Part shown: piece by piece, positions 50,349 to 59,388 of the stretch
How the letters are laid out: each line of letters begins with the position of its first letter
How positions within the stretch are numbered: position 1 is the stretch's first letter
Assembly: GCA_034433515.1 (NCBI GenBank)
Contig: DAOUAL010000087.1
Span: 47,389 to 111,388, forward strand
Source: DAOTXS01 sp034433515
Lineage (GTDB): Bacteria > Chloroflexota > Anaerolineae > UBA4142
Direction of reading: 5' to 3'
Length of the DNA stretch: 64,000 bases
Notes under the pieces: generated by a model
Told to the model about the DNA's origin: nothing
What the model saw: the letters and a program-made list of their open reading frames with translations, nothing else
Database searches by the model: none
Made by a program: the position numbers and the translations under genes

Positions 50349-53300
50349 TTACTTGTGATCACTTGCCATATGACAGTTCTTGTATTTCTTGCCGCTCCCA
50401 CACCAGCACGGATCATTGCGTCCAATTTTTGTACCGACTGGTGCATTCGCCGGCTTGCGCGCTGGCTCCGGTTTCTTGCCTTCCGCTTTGCGACCGCCGA
50501 CTGCCGATGGCTGACCACTCGGCATTGATTGTTTACTGCTGACCACTGACGGCTGACTAGGGACGGGCGACGGTTGACTGACGACTGGCGACTGGCTCTC
50601 AATCGCCTGCCGCGATTCCCGGTCGCGTTGTTCACTCTCCAACCGTGCCAAACCACGATACTGGTACGTGAACACATACGTCACAACCTGCGAACGAATG
50701 CGCCGATACAAATCCTCAAACATCGCAAACGCGCGCCGCTTGTACTCCACCAACGGATCGCGTTGACCCAAGGCTTGCAAGCCGATGCCCGCGCGCAAGT
50801 TTTCGATCGCGGTGAGATAATCCACCCATTGCGTCGAAACCACCGTGAGCATCAATTCGCGCAACAGATCGTTGAACGCCGCTGTGCCGCCACGCAACGG
50901 TTCGATCTGCTCCAACGATTGTTTCCAGTACTGAACGATTTCATCGCGCAGAGTTTCCGTATCCTTGTCCAGATACGTCGTCGCCAAATGCACCCACGAA
51001 AAGCGCGGCACCATCACTTCTAACTTGCGATGCGTCCGCTGATCGAAGAATGCTTGGCGCGTGTGTGCCAGGTTGAACAACAGAAACGCCAGCCGCGTGC
51101 CGGTCAGATCGTCCGGCAATTTCAACTCTCGTTCAACCTCCGCCAGAACCTTGTTGGCTTGTTGCGTAAACGATTCGTCGAGCGCGGTGGCTAGACTCTC
51201 TTGCACGGCATCGAAATTCAACTCGTTCGTCGGCGTCCAACGAAACTCGAACGGTTGATTCGTCCGTTTGATGATGCGCCGCACGATTTGATCAAGAGTG
51301 CGAAAGTTGTACGCCCGCCGCACCGCCTCCAACATCGTTCGCTCATTCAGTTCAACGCCGCGCGCCAGATCGAGTGGCATGCCGACCGCTTGACTCACAC
51401 TTTGCGTCGCGGTGCGTGCATCCAATTGCCGGTTTTGTTCCTCGGCTTCTTGACGCAAGGTGCTCCACGTGTTCTTTGCCACATCTTCGATTTCATTCCA
51501 CGTTGATTGGTACTGTTGCTCGAAGGTGTTGATCACCTCGGGAACGATGGCTTGCAAGATGAAATCGCGTTGCGCTTCCAGTGCGCGCCGCACCGCCTCC
51601 ACGATTTGTTGCGCTGTCGGCGATTCCCCCAATGCGCGCTGCACGAGTGCGAGCGAGTAGGGGGGCCACATTTCGTTTTCGTTCAAGAAAAAGCCGGGCA
51701 TTAGCGCATCGAGATGCAAAAGCAATTTCGATTCCGCGTGATCGCCCGTTTTCAAATCTTCGGCAAGGATGCGTTCGATTTCTGCTTCGAACCAACTACG
51801 CACGTCATCGCGCAAATCGGCTTTGGTGAGAATGCGATAACGTTGTCCGTAGATAATTTCGCGCTGCTTGTTGAGTACGTCATCGTATTCCAACAAGTGC
51901 TTGCGGATGTCAAAGTTGTACGATTCCATCTTGATTTGCGCTTGCCCAATCGCGCTGGTTACCGCGCCGCTTTCAATCGGCACGTCTTCGATCCAGACGC
52001 GATCCATCAGGCCTTTGCCGCCCATCCGCCGCATAATCTCATCTTCCAACGAGACGTAGAACCGTGAGGAACCCGGGTCGCCTTGCCGCCCGGAACGACC
52101 GCGCAACTGATTGTCAATGCGACGCGCTTCGTGGCGTTCCGTGCCGATGATGCGCAAGCCCCCCAGTTCGCGCACCTTGGCACGTTCGTACATATAGCGC
52201 ATAAACCGTTCGACGTGTTCTTTGTCGAGTTCGTATTTTTCCGGCGGAATCTTTTCCAACGCCTCACGGATTTGATCGAACGTCAAGTTGTACGGATCAA
52301 CCCCATTGCGGCGCAGGATGCGTGCGAGTTGTGTCAAGGTCTCTTCACGCAACTCGCCCCCCAGTTTAATATCCACGCCACGCCCCGCCATATTGGTTGC
52401 CAACGTAACCGCGTGCAATTCGCCCGCACGCGCAATGATGCCGGCTTCTTTTTCGTGTTCCTTGGCGTTCAAGACGGCGTGCGGGATTCCCTCGTGCAAA
52501 ATTTTGGCGATGGCTTGATCATCTTCGATGCCAAAAATTTCGCGGGTTGCATCCGCGTTTTCCGGCGCAAGCGGATCGGCGTTGATTCCCAGTTTCTTTG
52601 CCAATCGAATGACATCATCGCCCCGCAGGAACAATCGTTTGACGATCACATCCATATCCGACGCACGCACATTAAATTCATTGCGCACCGCTTCTACGTC
52701 GCCCAGTTCGTCAATGAGGGCGCGATGGATGAGATTCAATTCCTCGCGCGAGAGACGCAGGTCCTGATAGACCGCCCACACGACTTGGAGCGGAAGACCA
52801 AACCGCGGCGCAATCTTGGTAAGATCATCTGGGTGCGCGGCGATTTCATCGCACAAGGATTGAGCAGCCTCCAGCCGCAAATTCAAATCTTGCAGTTTAG
52901 CGGCAAAACGCAACTCGCGTTCACTCACCGCTTCGAGTTCTTTTTGTTCCTTGTCGCCCAGTTCGCCCTTGCCTTTGCGCGCTTTCAAACGCAACAGTTC
53001 GCGCGTGTCCTTGTTCAACTTGCGGGTCGCGTTCATCACCGCGCCTAAATCGTAATCGTGAAACAGCCGGGACGAGAGCGCTTCCTCATAATTTTCCGGC
53101 GCATCGTCCAGCGAGCGCGAAAGGATCAGCTTGAGCGTGGTGCGTTGTTTATCGCTGAGCGCGTTGTTCGCGGCAACCACGTGTTGCAAGAATTTGGCGC
53201 GCGCGAACAAGTCCAACTTGTCGGCAGCAAAACGGCGGCTCAAGCGTTCCGATTGTTCAACGGAGGTGGTGCCGATGAGCGTGGGCTGACCCCGTGTGTA

Positions 53301-54788
53301 CGTCTGCGCCACTTCGATGGTTACCGCACGCCATTTGGCTTCTTCGTTGCGATACACCAAGTCCGGCTGATCCACTCGAATCATGGGACGATGAGTTGGG
53401 ATCACGACGACGCTCAAACCATAGACTTTGTAAAGTTCGTCTTCTTCGGTCTTGGCAGTCCCGGTCATCCCCGCCAGTTTTTTGTAGAGGCGGAAATAAT
53501 TTTGTAGCGTAATAGTCGCGTAGGTTACCGATTCGGGTTGAATGGGCAAACGTTCTTTGGCTTCCACCGCTTGATGCAAACCATCCGACCAACGGCGCCC
53601 CGGCATCAACCGCCCGGTAAATTCATCCACGATAATGACCTGACCTTTGCGGACGATGTAATCCTTGTCCCGTTTGAACAAGTACTCGGCTTTGAGCGCG
53701 GCTTCAAGATGATGCATCATCTTGAGTTGTTGCGGGTCCACTTCTTCCGGGCGATCGGGGTTGGTCAAGCGAATGTTCAACAATTCTTCCACGCGATCAT
53801 AGCCGGCTTCGGTCAGGGTGATCGAGCGCGTGCGCTGGTCAATCGTATAATGGTCGGGCGAGAGTTTGCGGACGATTTCGGCAAGGCGATAGTACTCTTC
53901 CGAGGCTTCGCCGGCGGGACCGGAAATGATGAGCGGCGTGCGCGCTTCATCAATGAGAATGTTATCCACTTCGTCCACGATGGCATAGTAGAGTTCGCGT
54001 TGCACGCGATCTTCGAGACGCCACGCCATATTGTCGCGCAAATAATCGAAACCAAATTCGCTGTTGGTGCCGTAGGTGATGTCGGCGCGGTACGCTTCTT
54101 GGCGTTCGCACGTACGCAGATGATTCAATTCGCGGGTTGCCGCTTCAAACGATGGATCAAACATCAGGGCTTGGCGTTCGTCGCCTTGTTGTAACGCGGC
54201 GACGCTCAAGCCCAGCGCGTGATAGATAGGTCCCATCCATTGTGCATCGCGCCGCGCCAGATAATCGTTGACGGTAACGAGATGTACCCCGTGCCCCAGA
54301 AGCGCGTTGAGATACAGTGGCAAGGTGGCAACGAGCGTCTTGCCTTCGCCGGTTTTCATCTCTGCCACTTTGCCTTCGTGCAACACCATCCCGCCGATCA
54401 GTTGCACATCGAAATGGCGCATCCCGGTGGTGCGGACACTCGCTTCGCGCACGCAGGCAAACGCTTCCGGCAGAATCGCGTCGAGCGCGGCGCGTTCCGC
54501 ATCGAGCAAGGTTTTTTCGGCTTGCTTGAGTTGTTCTTCTAGCGCCGGGCGCGCGTCGGTATCTGCGACAGCAAATTGCTCGCGTAGTTCGGCAACGTGC
54601 GCGCGCGGTTCGCGTAACGCATCATTCAAACGTGCTTTGAACTCTTCCGTCTTGGCGCGCAACTGCGCATCCGATAATTTTTGAATCTCGGGTTCGAGAT
54701 GGTTGATTTGTTCGACCACCGGCGTCAGGCGTTTGATTTCTTTTTCGTTGGGATCGCCGGTGAGTTTGGTGTACAGGTTTTTGAGCAT
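50349..54788 (-). CDS. secA: Preprotein translocase ATPase SecA with large insertions
   Basis: SecA drives protein export through SecYEG by ATP hydrolysis. At 1479 residues it is much longer than the usual 800-1000. NBD1 shows AEMKTGEGKTLVA (Walker A) and VDEVDNILIDEA; the preprotein domain follows; NBD2 resumes at LIGTTSVEQSERL. About 240 residues (about 522-763, nt 52500-53225), mostly charged helices, are inserted before the normal GIPHAVLNAKEHEKEAG. The scaffold and wing regions are also enlarged (about 1010-1180). A Ser/Pro/Gln linker encoded by a heptad repeat precedes the C-terminal zinc motif NDPCWCGSGKKYKNCH. AGGA precedes the ATG at 54788. Confidence 0.95.
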   Translation of the reverse strand: MLKNLYTKLTGDPNEKEIKRLTPVVEQINHLEPEIQKLSDAQLRAKTEEFKARLNDALREPRAHVAELREQFAVADTDARPALEEQLKQAEKTLLDAERAALDAILPEAFACVREASVRTTGMRHFDVQLIGGMVLHEGKVAEMKTGEGKTLVATLPLYLNALLGHGVHLVTVNDYLARRDAQWMGPIYHALGLSVAALQQGDERQALMFDPSFEAATRELNHLRTCERQEAYRADITYGTNSEFGFDYLRDNMAWRLEDRVQRELYYAIVDEVDNILIDEARTPLIISGPAGEASEEYYRLAEIVRKLSPDHYTIDQRTRSITLTEAGYDRVEELLNIRLTNPDRPEEVDPQQLKMMHHLEAALKAEYLFKRDKDYIVRKGQVIIVDEFTGRLMPGRRWSDGLHQAVEAKERLPIQPESVTYATITLQNYFRLYKKLAGMTGTAKTEEDELYKVYGLSVVVIPTHRPMIRVDQPDLVYRNEEAKWRAVTIEVAQTYTRGQPTLIGTTSVEQSERLSRRFAADKLDLFARAKFLQHVVAANNALSDKQRTTLKLILSRSLDDAPENYEEALSSRLFHDYDLGAVMNATRKLNKDTRELLRLKARKGKGELGDKEQKELEAVSERELRFAAKLQDLNLRLEAAQSLCDEIAAHPDDLTKIAPRFGLPLQVVWAVYQDLRLSREELNLIHRALIDELGDVEAVRNEFNVRASDMDVIVKRLFLRGDDVIRLAKKLGINADPLAPENADATREIFGIEDDQAIAKILHEGIPHAVLNAKEHEKEAGIIARAGELHAVTLATNMAGRGVDIKLGGELREETLTQLARILRRNGVDPYNLTFDQIREALEKIPPEKYELDKEHVERFMRYMYERAKVRELGGLRIIGTERHEARRIDNQLRGRSGRQGDPGSSRFYVSLEDEIMRRMGGKGLMDRVWIEDVPIESGAVTSAIGQAQIKMESYNFDIRKHLLEYDDVLNKQREIIYGQRYRILTKADLRDDVRSWFEAEIERILAEDLKTGDHAESKLLLHLDALMPGFFLNENEMWPPYSLALVQRALGESPTAQQIVEAVRRALEAQRDFILQAIVPEVINTFEQQYQSTWNEIEDVAKNTWSTLRQEAEEQNRQLDARTATQSVSQAVGMPLDLARGVELNERTMLEAVRRAYNFRTLDQIVRRIIKRTNQPFEFRWTPTNELNFDAVQESLATALDESFTQQANKVLAEVERELKLPDDLTGTRLAFLLFNLAHTRQAFFDQRTHRKLEVMVPRFSWVHLATTYLDKDTETLRDEIVQYWKQSLEQIEPLRGGTAAFNDLLRELMLTVVSTQWVDYLTAIENLRAGIGLQALGQRDPLVEYKRRAFAMFEDLYRRIRSQVVTYVFTYQYRGLARLESEQRDRESRQAIESQSPVVSQPSPVPSQPSVVSSKQSMPSGQPSAVGGRKAEGKKPEPARKPANAPVGTKIGRNDPCWCGSGKKYKNCHMASDHK
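50500..50610. repeat. Heptad repeat island inside the 3' part of secA
   Basis: GACTGAC, GACTGGC, GACTGGC and related heptads, with a mirrored GACCACT/CTGACGG half, encode the Ser/Pro/Gln/Val linker before the SEC-C zinc motif. Same design as the intergenic islands. Confidence 0.75.
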
Positions 54789-54796
54789 CAAATTCC

Positions 54797-54884
54797 TATT
54801 TCAGATTTTAGATCAGAGATTGCAGATTGAAAATCTGAAATCGCCAATCTGCAATCTGCAATCTGCAATCTGCAATCTTAAATT
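54797..54884. repeat. Quasi-palindromic heptad island (AATCTGC type)
   Basis: Four exact tandem AATCTGC units plus partial ones on the right are mirrored by CAGATTTTAGATC..GATTGCAGATT on the left. It occupies the whole gap between prs and secA. Confidence 0.9.
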
Positions 54885-55844
54885 CTATTGCGTATCATGC
54901 AAATACTCGCCCACACTCCGTCCTTCGTGCGTGCGAGCGATGGTTTCTGCCAGCAGGGGCGCAATCGAGAGAATCGTCATATTGGGCAAGCGTTTTTCAG
55001 GCGGTACACAGACGGTATCGGTGCAAATAAATTCTTCAATCGGTGCATTACGCAAACGTTCGACAGCAGGATGCGACAACGTGGCATGCGTGCAAACGGT
55101 GTACACCTGGCGCGCGCCGTTGCGTTTGATCAACTCGACCGCTTCAACGAGCGTACCCGCTGTATCCACCTCATCATCCACGATAATCGCATTCTTGTCT
55201 TGCACCTCACCAATGAGCGTGATGGCTTGCGCTTTGGGATCGTTGCCGATGCGCCGTTTCTCCACAAAGGCAAGCGGCACATCCAGCCGGCGCGCAAAGT
55301 TGCGTGCTTTTTTGGCAAAGCCCAGATCCGCCGAAACAACGACGGCGTCGGGAATATTTTTCTCGACCAAATAGTCGGTGAGAATCGGAAACGCCGAAAA
55401 CTCGTCGCCAGGAATCCCAAAGAAACCTTGAATCTGCCCCGCGTGCAAATCAATCGTCATATACCGATCTGCGCCGGCGGTGACGATCAAATCGGCGAGC
55501 AAGCGCGCGGTAATAGCGATGCGCGGTTGATCTTTTTTATCGCTACGGCCGTACGCATAGAACGGCATCACCGCCGTGATGCGCCCCGCCGAGGCACGTT
55601 TGAGGGCGTCAATGAAAATCAACATCTCGATAATATTGCGATTGACCGGCGAGGTGAGACTCTGCACCAAGAATACATCGTGTCCGCGCACGCTGCATTT
55701 AAGTTGCAGAAAAATATTTTCGTTGGGAAAATCAAAAATGTCTGCCTCCGCCAGCTCAATGCTCAGGTGTTTGCAAATGGCTTCTGCGAGGGGCCGGTTA
55801 CTCCGCCCACAAAAGATTTCCAGATCACCAAACATCTTGGTCAT
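54885..55844 (-). CDS. prs: Ribose-phosphate pyrophosphokinase
   Basis: Makes PRPP from ribose 5-phosphate and ATP for purine, pyrimidine, His and Trp synthesis. 319 residues: N-terminal CGRSNRPLAEAICKHL, FPNENIFLQLKCSVRGHDVF, SPVNRNIIEMLI, DLHAGQIQGFF (metal/ribose site) and the PRPP loop IIVDDEVDTAGTLVEA. It keeps the length and motifs of class I enzymes. It lies 14 nt after the cyclophilin gene in a minus-strand series; an antisense frame of equal length is a shadow. Confidence 0.95.
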   Translation of the reverse strand: MTKMFGDLEIFCGRSNRPLAEAICKHLSIELAEADIFDFPNENIFLQLKCSVRGHDVFLVQSLTSPVNRNIIEMLIFIDALKRASAGRITAVMPFYAYGRSDKKDQPRIAITARLLADLIVTAGADRYMTIDLHAGQIQGFFGIPGDEFSAFPILTDYLVEKNIPDAVVVSADLGFAKKARNFARRLDVPLAFVEKRRIGNDPKAQAITLIGEVQDKNAIIVDDEVDTAGTLVEAVELIKRNGARQVYTVCTHATLSHPAVERLRNAPIEEFICTDTVCVPPEKRLPNMTILSIAPLLAETIARTHEGRSVGEYLHDTQ

Positions 55845-55858
55845 TGAGAATCCCCCAA

Positions 55859-56833
55859 CTAGTTTTCTTCAATCGTGATAGATTGAATCACATCACCAAC
55901 GGCAATCTTTTTGACGATTTCCATCCCTTGGATGGTTTGACCAAAGACAGTATAATCGCCATCCAAGCCGGGTTGCGGAGCCAGCGTGATATAAAATTGA
56001 CTGCCACTGCTGGGCGTGGTTTGCGCGGGACCGCTCCGCCGCGCCATCGCCAGCGCGCCTTCTGAATGCTTGGCTTTGATTTCGGGTGGAATGGTGTAGC
56101 CGGGTCCGCCGGCCCCGTTTCCCAACGGATCGCCGCCCTGAATCACAAAACCGGGCACAACGCGATGAAAGGTCAGGTTGTTGTAAAACCCATCGCGCGC
56201 GAGGAACACAAAATTGTTCACGTGTTGCGGGGCATCCTTGGGATACAGTTCGACCACGATGTCGCCTTTGGTGGTCTTGATCGTCGCCACATATTTCTTG
56301 TTCACGTCAATGGTCATCGGGGGTGCGGATTTGTACATTTCACTCCTTTGCTGAGGTTGTAATTTTGCCGCGTGGCCGCTCGGGGTGGCGGGCGCGGACG
56401 AACACGATATTAAAAACCACATTGAGAGTAACATGACCAAGGCAAGTACGCTCGTCAGAAAACACCCCTTCTTGGTGGCGGGGGCTGGGCGCGCTTGCCA
56501 ATTTTCTTTTTGCAACGCGGTCTGCGCCTCCACGATCAATTGATCCGTATCTTTGTAATGGCTGGCATACATCAAGCGCGCCTTGCGTAACGCGGCAAGC
56601 GCATCGCTGTAGCGTTTCGCCTGCAAATGTTCTTTGCCTTGACGATAGAGTGTGTCAATCTCTTTCATCCGCAGTGCCCATTGCAACTTGGCTTCTGCAC
56701 CTTGGATCACGCGGTCGAACGAAAGAAGTTGGCGGTACAGGGCAATGACGCGATCCCAATCTTCGGCTTGGGTTGCCTCATCGGCTTGCTTGAGTAATGC
56801 TTCGATTTCGGCGGCGTTATCTGATGCGCTCAT
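55859..56833 (-). CDS. Cyclophilin-type peptidyl-prolyl isomerase with TPR-like N-terminus
   Basis: 324 residues. The N-terminal 110 form helical TPR-like repeats (ALLKQADEATQAEDWDRVIALY, in part). One transmembrane segment follows (LTSVLALVMLLSMWFLI), then an extracytoplasmic cyclophilin domain (about 165-324) with FHRVVPGFVIQGGDP, GSQFYITL and FGQTIQGMEIV. The domain should assist folding of exported proteins, and its gene lies near secA. A Cys pair follows the membrane segment (SCSSAP), so lipid attachment is conceivable but the cytoplasmic N-terminus argues against it. ATG 56833 has GGAG upstream. Confidence 0.88.
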   Translation of the reverse strand: MSASDNAAEIEALLKQADEATQAEDWDRVIALYRQLLSFDRVIQGAEAKLQWALRMKEIDTLYRQGKEHLQAKRYSDALAALRKARLMYASHYKDTDQLIVEAQTALQKENWQARPAPATKKGCFLTSVLALVMLLSMWFLISCSSAPATPSGHAAKLQPQQRSEMYKSAPPMTIDVNKKYVATIKTTKGDIVVELYPKDAPQHVNNFVFLARDGFYNNLTFHRVVPGFVIQGGDPLGNGAGGPGYTIPPEIKAKHSEGALAMARRSGPAQTTPSSGSQFYITLAPQPGLDGDYTVFGQTIQGMEIVKKIAVGDVIQSITIEEN

Positions 56834-56850
56834 AAGTCTCCGTGAAAATC

Positions 56851-57483
56851 CTATGGTGTTTCGACTAGGTGGCGTCCGTTCCACAGATGACACGTATCGT
56901 TGAGTAATTTCACGCGCGGGCGCGCGCCGGTCAAATCCACCACCGTGAGGGACGCATTATCGAACCAAAAGGGCGAACGCTGATTAACTGGCAGATCAAT
57001 CAAGGTACTCACGAACATACTGATCGTGCCACCGTGCGTTACCACCCCAAGGCGCGCACCGTTGGAATGCCGCGTGCGCAAATCATTCAGAAAATCAACA
57101 ATACGTTCGCGCAACTGCGCCGGCGATTCTTCGCCCGGTAACGGGAAATGATCGGTGCTGAAAATCCAACCCTGATACAGTTCAGGATACTGCGCTTGAA
57201 ATTCTTCCAGCGTCAATCCCTCCAGATCGCCCAGCCCTTTTTCTTTCAACCGATCATCAAGGGTCAACACAACACCCACCTTATCCGCGATGATTTCTGC
57301 CGTTACACGCGCACGCACCAACGGGCTAGCATACAGCGCCTCTAGTTTTTCACCGGCGATCCGCCGCGCCAGTTGCTTTGCCTGTGCGATGCCGTTCGCA
57401 TTCAACGGTGTATCGGTGTTGCCTTGGATGCGACGCTCGTTATTCCAATCGGTTTCGCCGTGACGGATGAGCAAGAGATGCAC
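56851..57483 (-). CDS. Histidine phosphatase family protein (GpmB/CobC-like)
   Basis: 210-residue branch 1 histidine phosphatase. The N-terminal LLIRHGETDWNNERRIQGN carries the phospho-His; the Arg near YASPLVRARVTAEII, the Glu in KEKGLGDLEGLTLEEF and the second His in GVVTHGGTISMF complete the site. It may act as a broad phosphatase or as CobC; B12-related genes (meaB and a B12 subunit) lie upstream, but direct linkage is not shown. The GTG start shares one base with the preceding stop (TAGTG). Confidence 0.9.
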   Translation of the reverse strand: MHLLLIRHGETDWNNERRIQGNTDTPLNANGIAQAKQLARRIAGEKLEALYASPLVRARVTAEIIADKVGVVLTLDDRLKEKGLGDLEGLTLEEFQAQYPELYQGWIFSTDHFPLPGEESPAQLRERIVDFLNDLRTRHSNGARLGVVTHGGTISMFVSTLIDLPVNQRSPFWFDNASLTVVDLTGARPRVKLLNDTCHLWNGRHLVETP

Positions 57484-57704
57484 TAGACCTGCCTCACCAA
57501 CAAGTCTTGGATGGGTAAAGACTGCGCCTCAAGCCGTGCCAGGTTCACGATCTTGCTGGCATGGTCAATGTCAATCCCAACGAGGTTTCCATCCGCATCG
57601 AAATCTAAAACAACCCCTGGCGCAACTTCATTGGAATCAACGCTCGGCTTTTCTGAGAGGTCAATATACAGTGAATCGGTATCAGCATAATATTCGAATT
57701 TCAT
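57483..57704 (-). CDS. DUF2283 protein
   Basis: 73 residues. The family pattern is clear: KFEYYADTDSLYIDLSE, then VAPGVVLDFDADGNLVGIDI and a C-terminal helix. DUF2283 genes often accompany a small DUF4258-type partner, as here, and such pairs are suspected TA-like modules; this is not proven. GGAG lies upstream of the ATG. It lies two nt after its partner and shares a base with the phosphatase gene. Confidence 0.85.
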   Translation of the reverse strand: MKFEYYADTDSLYIDLSEKPSVDSNEVAPGVVLDFDADGNLVGIDIDHASKIVNLARLEAQSLPIQDLLVRQV

Positions 57705-57706
57705 AC

Positions 57707-57943
57707 CTAGCTCCTCACCTTAAAATTGCGGTCAGGGAAAGCGTTATGGACGGTTTCGCCGTCCGCCAAAGTGATCACCCGAAGATATTTACCAAGCTCT
57801 GGAATAAAGACCCAGAAACGAATTCGCCCATCAGGTTGTTCTTCGCGTTTAGCTGGTTGAGCGATAGCGCTTTCACACCATTCACGTTTGAGATATGCTC
57901 GTTTGCGAAGAATCTCATTTTCAAAATATCGCGTGGTTTTCAT
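57707..57943 (-). CDS. Small DUF4258-like partner of DUF2283
   Basis: 78 residues with a helical start (ENEILRKRAYLKREWCESAI), then beta strands (RIRFWVFIPELGKYLRVITL) and the ending ETVHNAFPDRNFKVR. This resembles small DUF4258-type proteins that occur beside DUF2283. The ATG overlaps the meaB stop by four nucleotides. Function unknown; possible toxin of a pair. Confidence 0.65.
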   Translation of the reverse strand: MKTTRYFENEILRKRAYLKREWCESAIAQPAKREEQPDGRIRFWVFIPELGKYLRVITLADGETVHNAFPDRNFKVRS

Positions 57944-58872
57944 CCCACCAAACTCTCCGCCGCCGTGTACACATCCATCTCGCGCGCCGCAATCTTGTCA
58001 ATCAACGTTTCGATTTTGGTCCCATTCACGCCGCGTAAGAGGCGTGCCATCAATTCGTGTTGCACCACCATTTCCAGTTCCGCGCGAAACCGATTGCGTT
58101 CACGCGTTTCGAGTTGATGATGAGTTTCTAAATATGCACGATGCTTGCCAATCCACTCGACCACGTCTGCCACGCCTTCGCCCTTGATCGCAATCGTCTT
58201 GAGCACCGGCGGTCGCCAATCGTTGGCGTTGACCGGTTTAAGATTCAAATTCATTTCGAGCGCGGCAACGGTCGCGCTCACTTCATCGTGATCGGCTTTG
58301 TTGACGATGAGTAAATCAGCAATTTCCAAAATGCCGGCTTTGATCGCCTGAATGTCATCGCCCAAGCCAGGCGCTTCCACGACCATCGTCGTGTGCGCGT
58401 TCTTGGCAATGTCCACTTCGTTCTGCCCCGCGCCCACCGTTTCGATCAAAATAATTTCAAAGCCGGCGGCATCCAACACCTGCACCACATCCGAAGTCGC
58501 GGATGCCAGCCCGCCCAAATTCCCGCGCGTCGCCATCGAACGAATGAACACGCCGGGATCGCCAGCCAGGTCTTGCATCCGCAGGCGATCCCCCAAAAGC
58601 GCACCGCCGCTAAACGGGCTGGTGGGATCCACGGCAACAATACCGACGCGTTGTCCGCGTCGGCGATACTGCTTGGCGATTTCATTGACGAGCGTACTCT
58701 TGCCGGTCCCCGGCGCCCCGGTCACGCCGATAATGTGTGCGCGGCCGGTGAACCGGAAAATGGCAGCGATCACCTCGCGTGCTTCGGTGCCGCCCCGTTC
58801 GACCGCGCTAATCGCGCGAGCAACGGCACGCGGATTGCCGGCGCGCAACGCTTCAACCGATTCCATATTCAC
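57940..58872 (-). CDS. meaB: Methylmalonyl-CoA mutase-associated GTPase MeaB
   Basis: MeaB (ArgK/MMAA) is a G3E GTPase that gates B12 loading and protects methylmalonyl-CoA mutase. 310 residues: Walker A GAPGTGKSTLVNE, metal region DPTSPFSGGALLGDRLRM, ETVGAGQNEVDI (G3) and NKADHDEV (G4). The C-terminal dimer arm is present. It overlaps the upstream B12-subunit gene (ATGA), so the two are coupled. No large mutase subunit gene is nearby. Confidence 0.95.
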   Translation of the reverse strand: MNMESVEALRAGNPRAVARAISAVERGGTEAREVIAAIFRFTGRAHIIGVTGAPGTGKSTLVNEIAKQYRRRGQRVGIVAVDPTSPFSGGALLGDRLRMQDLAGDPGVFIRSMATRGNLGGLASATSDVVQVLDAAGFEIILIETVGAGQNEVDIAKNAHTTMVVEAPGLGDDIQAIKAGILEIADLLIVNKADHDEVSATVAALEMNLNLKPVNANDWRPPVLKTIAIKGEGVADVVEWIGKHRAYLETHHQLETRERNRFRAELEMVVQHELMARLLRGVNGTKIETLIDKIAAREMDVYTAAESLVG

Positions 58873-59288
58873 GCTGGCTTGGCTCCGCGTTTGAGCGCAA
58901 CCTGTTGCCGAATGAATGCCGCAATCTCTTGCGTCGAAGTGCCGGGACCAAACACGCCGGTAAATCCCATTTGATGCAACAGCGGAACATCCTCATCGGG
59001 GATAATGCCGCCGCAGACCAACACCACGTCATCGAGTTGCTTCTGCTGGAGTTGATCAATGATGCGCGGGAACAAGTCCATATGCGCGCCGGACAAAATC
59101 GAAAGTCCGACCACATCCACATCTTCTTGCAACGCGGCTTCGGCAATCATCTCCGGTGTCTGCCGAATGCCGGTGTAAATCACTTCCATCCCGGCATCGC
59201 GCAATGCCCGCGCTACCACTTTGGCACCACGATCATGTCCATCCAAACCCGGTTTTGCCACCAGCACACGAATCGGTCGGTCAGCCAT
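58869..59288 (-). CDS. Methylmalonyl-CoA mutase B12-binding subunit (small, free-standing)
   Basis: 139 residues forming the cobalamin-binding Rossmann domain alone: KPGLDGHDRGAKVVARAL contains the lower-ligand DxHxxG box (DGHDRG), LSILSGAHM and CGGIIPDEDVP complete it. This is the small partner of two-part methylmalonyl-CoA or related acyl-CoA mutases. The catalytic subunit is not in the window. A TATAAT box lies about 30 nt upstream and GAAGGA precedes the ATG. It heads the minus-strand series down to prs. Confidence 0.92.
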   Translation of the reverse strand: MADRPIRVLVAKPGLDGHDRGAKVVARALRDAGMEVIYTGIRQTPEMIAEAALQEDVDVVGLSILSGAHMDLFPRIIDQLQQKQLDDVVLVCGGIIPDEDVPLLHQMGFTGVFGPGTSTQEIAAFIRQQVALKRGAKPA

Positions 59289-59317
59289 TCCTTCTACTCC
59301 ACGATGAGTTTAGATGC

Positions 59318-59323
59318 ATTATA
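59318..59323 (-). promoter_or_regulatory. -10 box for the B12-subunit/meaB operon
   Basis: TATAAT on the minus strand about 30 nt before the ATG at 59288. A weak -35 may lie near 59341. It is back to back with the modA promoter. Confidence 0.5.
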
Positions 59324-59350
59324 CATCAAATCGGTGTGATTGAAAAACGA

Positions 59351-59378
59351 TTGACATTTCGCGCGATTCGGCTAAGAT
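59351..59378 (+). promoter_or_regulatory. Sigma-70-type promoter, near-leaderless, for modABC
   Basis: Consensus TTGACA, a 16-nt spacer and TAAGAT. The -10 box ends 10 nt before the modA ATG, and there is no ribosome binding site. No molybdenum-cofactor riboswitch fits in this space. Confidence 0.65.
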
Positions 59379-59388
59379 TCCTTCGACG

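Noticed and set aside
54888..55847. A 319-codon open frame antisense to prs
   Set aside because: It mirrors prs over its whole length, has no recognisable domain, and prs shows every family motif.
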